The position numbers and the translations under genes were made by a program. 33,427 bases of DNA from contig JANYJB010000029.1 in the NCBI GenBank assembly GCA_025361935.1, forward strand, positions 1 to 33,427. The letters are read 5' to 3'. The notes below the pieces were generated by a model that saw only the letters and a list, made by a program, of their open reading frames with translations, had not been told where the DNA came from and did not search any database. Shown piece by piece: positions 22,335-29,307 of the stretch; the stretch's first letter is position 1, and every line of letters begins with the position of its first letter. The stretch comes from Verrucomicrobiota bacterium (lineage in GTDB: Bacteria > Verrucomicrobiota > Verrucomicrobiia > Opitutales > Opitutaceae).

Positions 22335-23282
22335 ATGAGCATACACGGGCTGAAAATCTTCACAGGTAACTCCAATCGTCCTCTCGCCGAGGAAATTTGT
22401 GTCAACATGAAGGTGCCGCTCGGAGAGGCCACCGTCACCAGTTTTCCCGACGGCGAGTCCTTCGTGAAGATCAACGAGAATGTGCGCGGGCAGGATGTTT
22501 ACATCGTCCAGCCGACCTGCACGCCCACCAACCAGTCGTTGATGGAACTGCTCATCATGATCGATGCGGCGCGCCGCGCATCGGCCAAGCGCATCACCGC
22601 TGTCATGCCGTTCTACGGTTACGCCCGTCAGGATCGCAAGGACCAGCCCCGCGTGCCCATCACCGCCAAGCTCGTGGCCAACCTGCTCGTGGCCGCCGGT
22701 GCCAATCGCATCCTCACGATGGATCTGCACTCTCAGCAGATTCAGGGTTTCTTCGACATCCCGGTGGATCACCTTTTTGCCTCGCCGGTTTTCTTCAAAT
22801 ACCTGGAGCAGTTCAAGGGTGACAACATGGTCGTGGTTTCTCCCGATGTCGGTGGCATGAAGATGGCCGCCGCCTATGCGGGCATCCTCGGTGCGCAGCT
22901 CGGCATGGTTTGGAAAAAGCGCACCAATGCCACCACGGTAGAGACGGTCAACGTGGTCGGCGATGTCGCCGGCAAGGATGTTCTCCTTGTGGATGACATC
23001 ACCGAGACCGCCGGCACCCTGGCCAACGCGGCCAAGATCATGCGCGCCAGCGGCGCCCTCAGCGTGCGCGCCGCCGTGAGCCACGCCCTGCTCAGCCCCG
23101 TGGCCTACGAGCGCCTCGCGCTCGGCCACATCGACGAACTCATCACCACCAATTCCATCCCCGTGGATACGCGCGGCCTGCCGATTCGCGTCCTCAGCAT
23201 CGCCCCGTTGATGGCCGACGCGATCACGCGCATCCATCGCAACGAGAGCGTCACGAGCCTGTTTAAAATCAAAGGCTTCTAA
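22335..23282 (+). CDS. prs: Ribose-phosphate pyrophosphokinase (PRPP synthetase)
   Basis: Prs makes phosphoribosyl pyrophosphate from ribose 5-phosphate and ATP, feeding purine, pyrimidine, His and Trp synthesis. The 315-residue length is standard for class I enzymes. Motifs in order are FPDGESFVKINENVRGQDVY, the flexible-loop and ATP region FYGYARQDRKDQPRVPITAK, the Mg-binding signature DLHSQQIQGFFDIPVDHLF, PDVGGMKMAAAYAG, and the PRPP-binding loop VLLVDDITETAGTLANAA. It follows lpxD by 16 bp, so the two are probably cotranscribed. pyrE, which consumes PRPP, lies about 1.5 kb further on the opposite strand. Confidence 0.97.
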   Translation: MSIHGLKIFTGNSNRPLAEEICVNMKVPLGEATVTSFPDGESFVKINENVRGQDVYIVQPTCTPTNQSLMELLIMIDAARRASAKRITAVMPFYGYARQDRKDQPRVPITAKLVANLLVAAGANRILTMDLHSQQIQGFFDIPVDHLFASPVFFKYLEQFKGDNMVVVSPDVGGMKMAAAYAGILGAQLGMVWKKRTNATTVETVNVVGDVAGKDVLLVDDITETAGTLANAAKIMRASGALSVRAAVSHALLSPVAYERLALGHIDELITTNSIPVDTRGLPIRVLSIAPLMADAITRIHRNESVTSLFKIKGF

Positions 23283-23354
23283 GCCCGGATTTGAGGCGGA
23301 GCCGACGGTTTCGGTGGGAACTTTTCAAGACGTTTCGAGGTCATCATCGCAGCC

Positions 23355-24752
23355 ATGAAAATCGCATTCCGCTTCGGCCTTTTCTTCTTCGCAGTCATTG
23401 CATTGGCGCTCGCGCCACGCGTCTCCGCCGATGAAAAAAAGGCGATCCTTCAGCCTGAACTGAAGGTTGACCGTTCGCCGGTCACGACGGGCATGGAGAA
23501 CCGCGTGGCCAGTTATGCCGATGTCGTTGAGCCTGCGCAGAAGGCCGTCGTTTCCGTTTATTCAAAACGACTCATGCGCGAGCAGGTGCGCTTGGATATT
23601 TTCACCGGGCGTCTCTCCGGGGGGAATCGCGAGGAGGACGGCCTCGGCTCCGGCGTCATCGTCTCGCCCGACGGCTACATTCTGACCAATAACCACGTCG
23701 TGGAGGGCGCGGACGAGTTGAAGGTGGCGCTTTCCGACGATCGCGAGGTGATCGCAAAAGTCATCGGCACAGATCCGAAGACCGACATCGCCGTCATCAA
23801 GATCGACGCCAGGAACCTCCCGGCAATCACTCTGGCCGACAGTGACAAGACCCGCGTGGGCGACCTCGTGTTTGCCCTCGGCAATCCTCTCGGCGTGGGC
23901 CAGACGGTCACCATGGGCATCGTCTCCGCGAAGGGCCGCAGCAAACTTGGATTGCTTGAACAGGTGGGCGGCTACGAGAGCTTCATCCAGACCGACGCCT
24001 CCATCAATATGGGCAACTCCGGCGGCGCGCTGATCGACGCCAAAGGTCGTCTTGTGGGCATCAACAGCGCCATTCTTTCGCCATCCAAGGGCAGCATCGG
24101 CATCGGCTTCGCCATTCCGGTGAACTTGGCCGCCTCCATCATGCGCAGCCTCGTGGAAACCGGAAAAGTTGCCCGTGGTTTTCTGGGCGTGAGCACCGAC
24201 ACCATCACGCCCGAGGTGGCCGAACAACTGGGTCTTTCCAAGGACACCAAGGGTGTCCTGTTGTCCGATATTTCGCCCGACGGTCCGGCCGACAAGGCCG
24301 GTCTCAAGCGCAACGACGCAGTCCTCTCCATCGATGGCAAACCAGTCTCCTCGCGCGAAGAGCTCCGCTTCATCATCGCCCAGAGCGTTCCCGGTTCGAC
24401 CGTAAGTCTTGCGGTCGTGCGCGACGGTAAGACCCGCACCATTCCGGTCGCCCTTGGCAAGCTGGTGGAGAACCCCAACGAGCTTCTGGCTGGCATCCAG
24501 GCCGAGCCGCTCGGCGTTGAGGCCCGTCGTCGCCTGCAGGTTGACGGTCGGATAACCGGCCTGTTGGTCACTGCGGTCGCGGAGGATTCCCCTTATCGTG
24601 ATCGTTTGGCGCCCGACGCGGTCATCGTGGAAATCGATCGGCAGGCGGTGACAGATTTCAGCTCCGCCAAAAATACGCTCCAATCCGGCCGCCATCTGCT
24701 GCTGGTTTATTACCGCGGCCAAATCAGTTACCAGCTGCTCACGGTGAAGTGA
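23355..24752 (+). CDS. HtrA/DegP-type periplasmic serine protease with PDZ domains
   Basis: A 465-residue envelope protease and chaperone of the HtrA family. The signal peptide (FGLFFFAVIALALAPRVSA) is cut near residue 25. The trypsin-like domain carries the triad His114 (TNNHVVEG), Asp144 (KTDIAVIKI) and Ser222 (NMGNSGGALID), with spacing close to that of E. coli DegP; the common Pro of NPGNSGG is Met here. LGNPLGVGQTVTMGIVSAKG is another family signature. A first PDZ domain covers about 275-370 (GFLGVSTDTITPEVAEQLGL, DGPADKAGLKRNDAVLSIDG), and a shorter second PDZ-like unit ends the protein (GLLVTAVAEDSPYRDRLAPD). It fits quality control beside bamA and skp. Whether it is DegP, DegQ or DegS cannot be settled here. 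A terminator follows at once. Confidence 0.94.
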   Translation: MKIAFRFGLFFFAVIALALAPRVSADEKKAILQPELKVDRSPVTTGMENRVASYADVVEPAQKAVVSVYSKRLMREQVRLDIFTGRLSGGNREEDGLGSGVIVSPDGYILTNNHVVEGADELKVALSDDREVIAKVIGTDPKTDIAVIKIDARNLPAITLADSDKTRVGDLVFALGNPLGVGQTVTMGIVSAKGRSKLGLLEQVGGYESFIQTDASINMGNSGGALIDAKGRLVGINSAILSPSKGSIGIGFAIPVNLAASIMRSLVETGKVARGFLGVSTDTITPEVAEQLGLSKDTKGVLLSDISPDGPADKAGLKRNDAVLSIDGKPVSSREELRFIIAQSVPGSTVSLAVVRDGKTRTIPVALGKLVENPNELLAGIQAEPLGVEARRRLQVDGRITGLLVTAVAEDSPYRDRLAPDAVIVEIDRQAVTDFSSAKNTLQSGRHLLLVYYRGQISYQLLTVK

Positions 24753-24762
24753 ACCCGCATGA

Positions 24763-24793
24763 AAAAACGCCGGACATCGCGTCCGGCGTTTTT
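24763..24793. terminator. Bidirectional intrinsic terminator between htrA and pyrE
   Basis: AAAAACGCCGGAC, loop ATCGC, GTCCGGCGTTTTT: a perfect 13-bp stem with an A-run on the left and a T-run on the right. It can stop transcription from either side of the convergent pair. Confidence 0.92.
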
Positions 24794-24815
24794 GCGTCCG
24801 CGAAAAACCGGCGGT

Positions 24816-25385
24816 TCAGCTACCCGGTTTTTCCACGGTGATTTTGGCGAGCGCCTCCGGAACCTGGTCGGCAGGGTAGGTGGGGAAACTGAGCTCGAGC
24901 AGCGAGACCGCCGGGATTTCGAAGCGCATAGTGCCGGCGCTGCGATCCACCAGCATCGCCACGGCCACGGGCAAGCCGCCGCCCTTCCGCACGATGTCGA
25001 TGCACTCCAGCACGCGACCGCCGCGCGTGACCACATCCTCGACGATCAGCACCGGCTCGCCGGGCGCGAATTTGAAGCCGCGGCGCAGCACGAGACGGTC
25101 GTTTTCCTTCTCGGCAAAAACGTAGCGCGCCTTGGCCTGGCGCGCAACCTCCTGCCCGATGACTAGGCCGCCCATGCCGGGCGCGAGCACGGTTTCGAAC
25201 GTGAAGCCGCCGAGCTTGGCGACTAACAGTTCGGCGAGGCGGGTGACGGCGTCCATGCGCTGGCAGACCTGCGCGCATTGAAAATAGTGGCCGCTGTGCA
25301 GGCCGGAGCGGAGCACGAAGTGGCCGGTCAGCAGCGCCTTCGTGCGCTTAAAAATGTCGAGGACTTCCTGTTGTTGCGAATCCAT
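24816..25385 (-). CDS. pyrE: Orotate phosphoribosyltransferase
   Basis: PyrE joins orotate to PRPP to make OMP in pyrimidine synthesis. The frame is open further upstream, but the start is set at the ATG at 25385 (MDSQQQEVLDIFKRTKALLT), where the family begins; this gives 189 residues. Motifs are GHFVLRSGLHSGHYFQCAQV, VLAPGMGGLVIGQEVA, ARYVFAEKEND with the catalytic-loop Lys, and the PRPP-binding loop VLIVEDVVTRGGRVLECID. It converges on htrA across the shared terminator. It diverges from the metallo-beta-lactamase-fold gene, with only 79 bp between the two starts, so both promoters must lie there. An ATG at 25427 would add 14 hydrophobic residues and is less likely. Confidence 0.95.
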   Translation of the reverse strand: MDSQQQEVLDIFKRTKALLTGHFVLRSGLHSGHYFQCAQVCQRMDAVTRLAELLVAKLGGFTFETVLAPGMGGLVIGQEVARQAKARYVFAEKENDRLVLRRGFKFAPGEPVLIVEDVVTRGGRVLECIDIVRKGGGLPVAVAMLVDRSAGTMRFEIPAVSLLELSFPTYPADQVPEALAKITVEKPGS

Positions 25386-25464
25386 GAAGTCCAACGGTGT
25401 GCCGCCCGCGTAAAAAAACAAAAACATTTTTGCCGTCCTCGGGCAAAGCAGGTAGCACGTTGTC

Positions 25465-26310
25465 ATGGTCATCGAACACGCACCGTTGGAAGACGAGCTT
25501 GGCGACGTCTTGGAGAAGGCGATGCGCCACGCCGGCCTCAACGAACAATCGCTCGCTGCGCTCGCCCAGGTCGAGGCGGGGAAGATCAGCGACGCCATCG
25601 ATTACCGCTATGATATCACGTCCGATGAATTGAAGCGCCTCGGCCGCGCGCTCGCCCTGAACGAGCTGGGCGTGCAGGCGCTGGCGGCGGGCCGTTATCC
25701 GCTGCCGGAGATCGCGGGGCTCCCGTTTTGCCTTTATCCGCTGCGCACCGCCCACGGGATCGGCGTGGCCAACGCCTACATCGTCGCCGACTGCGGGAAA
25801 CATTCCGGGGTGCTCTTCGACACCGGAAGCGATCCGGTGATGCTGCGCCGCGTGTGGCCGGCGATCATCAAAAAACTAGACGGCGTATTCATTACCCACG
25901 CCGAGACCGAGCACACCGGAGGACTGGCCGAGGTGGTGAAACAATTCGGCCCCGTGCCGGTATTTTGCCCGGTGGACGCAAAGATCGCCGGGGCAGCGGC
26001 GCTGGGCGAGGGCGCGTGCGTCACGTTGGAAGGATTTTCGATCAAGGCGCTCGCGACGCCGGGCCACGCCGAGGCGCACAACTGCTACGAGGTGCGCGCG
26101 ACGAAGGTCGCCGGCGGCACGCCGCTGCTGGTTTCGGGAGATTTGTTTTTCGCCGGTTCGGTGGGCGGGGCTTATTTCTGTTCTCAACAGCTCAGGAAAC
26201 ACCTCGCCCGCCTCTTGGCGGCTTTGCCCGAGCAGACGGTGGTCGCGCCTGGCCACGGTCCGCTCACGACCATAAAAAACGAACGCACTTTTAATCCGTT
26301 TGTCCTGTGA
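25465..26310 (+). CDS. Metallo-beta-lactamase-fold protein with an N-terminal helical (HTH-like) domain and an altered metal motif
   Basis: A 281-residue protein. Residues 10-75 are helical and look like a degenerate helix-turn-helix (LEKAMRHAGLNEQSLAALAQ, TSDELKRLGRALAL). Residues 88-275 follow the metallo-beta-lactamase fold: strand GVLFDTGSDP (117-124), metal loop THAETEHTGG (144-153), TPGHAEAH with His201, SGDLFF with Asp226, and PGHGP with His264. The family's HxHxDH is HAETEH here (His145, Glu147, Glu149, His150), so one histidine and the aspartate are replaced by glutamates while the other ligands are kept. The protein may bind metal differently or have lost hydrolysis. The rest of the fold is not degraded, so the change looks selected. 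It diverges from pyrE. The substrate is unknown; the glyoxalase II-like layout suggests a small soluble enzyme. Confidence 0.85.
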   Translation: MVIEHAPLEDELGDVLEKAMRHAGLNEQSLAALAQVEAGKISDAIDYRYDITSDELKRLGRALALNELGVQALAAGRYPLPEIAGLPFCLYPLRTAHGIGVANAYIVADCGKHSGVLFDTGSDPVMLRRVWPAIIKKLDGVFITHAETEHTGGLAEVVKQFGPVPVFCPVDAKIAGAAALGEGACVTLEGFSIKALATPGHAEAHNCYEVRATKVAGGTPLLVSGDLFFAGSVGGAYFCSQQLRKHLARLLAALPEQTVVAPGHGPLTTIKNERTFNPFVL

Positions 26311-26373
26311 CTGAAAACACTCTGACGTGCATTCCTGATACCCTGTCATGACCGCCAGACCGGCCTCCCCGCC

Positions 26374-28755
26374 ATGCCCATGAAACCAGCCTTCCTCCTT
26401 GTTTTCTCGTTAGTGTTGTTGTCATTTTCATCCACGCTCTCCGCCGCTCCGGCGCCGGCACCGACTCAGGCTCGGCATACGTTCGGCATGGATGACCAGA
26501 ACTTCCTGCTGGACGGCCAGCCTTTTGTCATCCGTTGCGGTGAGCTCCACTTTCCCCGTATCCCTCACGAATACTGGCGGCACCGCCTTCAGATGTGCCG
26601 GGCGATGGGGCTCAACACCGTGTGCGTTTACATTTTCTGGAATTTTCACGAATGGCAGGAGGGAAAATACGACTGGTCCGGCCAAGCTGACGTTGCCGAG
26701 TTTTGCCGTCTCGCGCAGGCCGAGGGACTTTGGGTTATCCTCCGGCCGGGGCCGTATTCCTGCGCGGAATGGGAAATGGGCGGCCTGCCCTGGTGGCTGC
26801 TGAAGCGCGACGGCATCCGCCTGCGGACCTCCGATCCCCTGTTTTTGGATCCCGCGACCAAGTTCCTTCGGGAAATCGCCCGCGTGCTCGCCCCGTTGCA
26901 GATTACACGCGGTGGGCCGTTGATCATGGTGCAGGTTGAAAATGAATACGGTTCGTTCGGGAAGGATGCGGCCTACATGGGGGTTCTTCGTCAGACGTTG
27001 ATCGATGGCGGATTCGACGTGCCGCTCTTCGCCTGCAACCCGGCCGGTGCCATTCGCGGCGGTTATCGCGACGATCTTTTCCAAGTGGTTAATTTCGGCC
27101 CCGGAGCCGCCAAGAAATCGTTCGAGACCCTTCGCAAGTTTCAAAAGACGGGGCCGCTCATGAACGGCGAATATTATCCCGCGTGGTTCGATACCTGGGG
27201 GCGTCCGCACCGCATTGGTTCGCCTGAGCCGATAGTCGCCGATTTGGACTACATGCTGAATAACCACCATTCCTTTAGCATCTACATGGCTCACGGCGGC
27301 ACGTCTTTCGGTCTCTGGGCCGGTGCAGACCGGCCTTTCCTGCCGGATACTTCCAGCTACGACTACGATGCTCCCATCAGCGAGGCCGGCTGGGTGACGC
27401 CCAAGTTCAACGCCATTCGTGACGTTTTCGCCCGCCACCTTCAACCCGGCGAAACCATTCCGCCCCCGCCGCCTGCGAACCCGGTCATTACCGTCGCGCC
27501 TTTCACGCTCGCCGAAGCCGCCCTCGTGTTGTCCAACCTGCCTGCGCCGGTTGCCGACCTGACGCCGCGCACGATGGAATCTTACGACCAAAGCCGCGGC
27601 CTCATAGTCTATCGCACCACGCTTCCCGCCGGTCCGGCCGGCACTCTTTCCGTGAAGGAAGCCCATGATTTTGCATGGATATTTCTCGACGGGCAACCCG
27701 CCGGTCTTTTCGACCGCCGCAGCAAACGTTACGGCATCACTTTGCCCGCGCGCACGAAAAACATACAGCTCGACATTCTGGTCGAGGCCATGGGGCGCGT
27801 GAATTTCGGCGTGGAGGTTTTCGACCACAAAGGTCTTCACGCACCCGTGCTTTTCACCCCGTCCATTCCCGCAGCGACGCCTCAAGAGCTGACCGGTTGG
27901 TTCATCCATTCGTTGCCCATGGATTCAGCGTTCCTTGCTTCGCTGAAATTCAAGCCTGTCTCCGCCAAGGCAAGCGGCCCCGCCTTCTGGCGCGGTGCCT
28001 TCACCGTCGCCAAGCCCGGCGATACATTCTTGGACGTCCGCTCATGGGGTAAAGGCATCGTGTGGATCAATGGCCATTGCCTCGGCCGCTTCTGGAATAT
28101 CGGCCCCACCCAGACGATGTATGTCCCCGGCCCCTGGCTGCGCGCCGGAGCCAACGAAGTCCTCGTCCTCGACCTCCTCGGCCCGCAAAATCCCGTGCTC
28201 GCCGGTCTGGCCACGCCCATCCTCGACGACCTCCGCATCGATCGTGACTTCGCCCGTGCCTCGCGCGCCAAGGGCGGGTTTGACGCCGGCACCCTCGTTC
28301 CCGTAGCCGCCGGCCAGTTCCGCCCCGAACCCGAGTGGCAGGCCGTGCGTTTCGACCACCCCGCCACCGGCCGCTACCTCGCGGTCGAGGCCATCGACGC
28401 CCATGATGGCCAGCCCGTTGCCGCCATCGCCGAACTCGATGCGACCGACATCCGTGGCGAAGTGCTGTCGAAGTCCGCCTGGAAAATCCTTTGGACCGAC
28501 AGCGAGGAGACTTCCACTGATTCCGGCTACGCCGAAAACATGCTGGACGGCCAGCCCAACACCCAGTGGCTCAGCGCCAGTTTGCCTTCGCCATCCGCCT
28601 ATCCTCACCGCGTGGTCATCGACTTGGGGTTATCTCAAACCCTCGGCGGCATCCGTTATCTACCGCGCGCCGGCGACAACAAGAAATCCGGCCGCATCAA
28701 AAACTATCGCGTTTACCTGAACGACACTCCTTTCGGGCTCACCTTCGCGAACTGA
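26374..28755 (+). CDS. Secreted GH35 beta-galactosidase-like enzyme with discoidin-like tail
   Basis: A 793-residue glycoside hydrolase family 35 protein, expected to release terminal beta-linked galactose from plant-type or host glycans outside the cytoplasm. The signal peptide (KPAFLLVFSLVLLSFSSTL) is cut near SAAPA; the second Met (26380) is an equally good start. The catalytic TIM barrel covers about 35-360: FLLDGQPFVIRCGELHFPRI, the acid/base in VQVENEYG (Glu191) and the nucleophile in NGEYYPAWFDTWG (Glu266), matching the Glu pair of human GLB1. Beta-sandwich domains follow (about 400-620), including GPAFWRGAFTV and VWINGHCLGRFWNIGPTQT. The last 130 residues resemble an F5/8 type C (discoidin) carbohydrate-binding unit (SGYAENMLDGQPNTQWLSA, HRVVIDLG). 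It is transcribed toward tRNA-Pro; no terminator of its own is evident in the gap after it. Confidence 0.93.
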   Translation: MPMKPAFLLVFSLVLLSFSSTLSAAPAPAPTQARHTFGMDDQNFLLDGQPFVIRCGELHFPRIPHEYWRHRLQMCRAMGLNTVCVYIFWNFHEWQEGKYDWSGQADVAEFCRLAQAEGLWVILRPGPYSCAEWEMGGLPWWLLKRDGIRLRTSDPLFLDPATKFLREIARVLAPLQITRGGPLIMVQVENEYGSFGKDAAYMGVLRQTLIDGGFDVPLFACNPAGAIRGGYRDDLFQVVNFGPGAAKKSFETLRKFQKTGPLMNGEYYPAWFDTWGRPHRIGSPEPIVADLDYMLNNHHSFSIYMAHGGTSFGLWAGADRPFLPDTSSYDYDAPISEAGWVTPKFNAIRDVFARHLQPGETIPPPPPANPVITVAPFTLAEAALVLSNLPAPVADLTPRTMESYDQSRGLIVYRTTLPAGPAGTLSVKEAHDFAWIFLDGQPAGLFDRRSKRYGITLPARTKNIQLDILVEAMGRVNFGVEVFDHKGLHAPVLFTPSIPAATPQELTGWFIHSLPMDSAFLASLKFKPVSAKASGPAFWRGAFTVAKPGDTFLDVRSWGKGIVWINGHCLGRFWNIGPTQTMYVPGPWLRAGANEVLVLDLLGPQNPVLAGLATPILDDLRIDRDFARASRAKGGFDAGTLVPVAAGQFRPEPEWQAVRFDHPATGRYLAVEAIDAHDGQPVAAIAELDATDIRGEVLSKSAWKILWTDSEETSTDSGYAENMLDGQPNTQWLSASLPSPSAYPHRVVIDLGLSQTLGGIRYLPRAGDNKKSGRIKNYRVYLNDTPFGLTFAN

Positions 28756-28949
28756 ACTCAAGCTCCAGTTCAGAACACACTGCTATACGTCGCCGATACC
28801 GGGTTATCTTTTGATTTTACTCGTCTTGCTATCGTCTCCGGCAGTCTAGGTGGTCGCGCACTCCGCATTGTTAACCTCGGCGGGCGCTGGCCGGATGAAC
28901 GTGGCCGGCGGATCTAGGCGCCCGAAGGCGGTATCACTCCGTCCCTTTG

Positions 28950-28988
28950 CAAAGGCAAAGAAGCCGGACTGGTTGATTCCAGTCCGGC
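28950..28988 (-). terminator. Intrinsic terminator of tRNA-Pro
   Basis: GCCGGACTGG, loop TTGATT, CCAGTCCGGC: a perfect 10-bp stem (28963-28988). Read on the minus strand it leads into a T-rich tail (TTCTTTGCCTTTG), just after the tRNA 3' end. The rest of the gap from 28756 shows no gene. Confidence 0.8.
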
Positions 28989-28996
28989 CTCTCAAA

Positions 28997-29073
28997 TGGT
29001 CGGAGCGGAGAGATTCGAACTCTCGACCTCTACAACCCGAATGTAGCGCTCTACCAGGCTAAGCTACGCTCCG
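28997..29073 (-). tRNA. tRNA-Pro(CGG)
   Basis: On the minus strand the gene begins CGGAGCGTAGCTTAGCCTGG and ends GAGTTCGAATCTCTCCGCTC then CGACCA. The acceptor stem CGGAGCG/CGCTCCG pairs perfectly, with encoded CCA. The anticodon arm CTACA-TTCGGGT-TGTAG gives anticodon CGG (Pro), with the G at position 37 typical of tRNA-Pro. A terminator follows on the same strand. Confidence 0.95.
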
Positions 29074-29307
29074 TTTTCTTTCATTTGCTCGTCGGTAAGA
29101 GTTGCAAAAGAACCTCGCGCTGGTCGTGAAGAGGAGGAGTAGACAAGGGAATCGGATGGAAATTCAAGGGCTAATTTCTCGCGCTTTGCGCCGCAGTCTT
29201 CAGGAGCCGCCACCTTCCCGATACTGGTCCGATGTCGCGGCCGTTTGATGTGATCACTGGCTTCTTCCCGGCGGGAACCTTGTGTTGTGGCCCGTTGGAT
29301 TTCTGCC

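Noticed and set aside
26428-27909. 493-residue open frame opposite the GH35 gene
   Set aside because: Antisense shadow: no motif and Arg/Gly/His-rich, while GH35 catalytic motifs are on the plus strand.
28850-29062. 70-residue open frame ending in SERRDSNSRPLQPECSALPG
   Set aside because: It reads across the tRNA-Pro gene and its terminator; this kind of 'protein' is a well-known artefact of tRNA regions.
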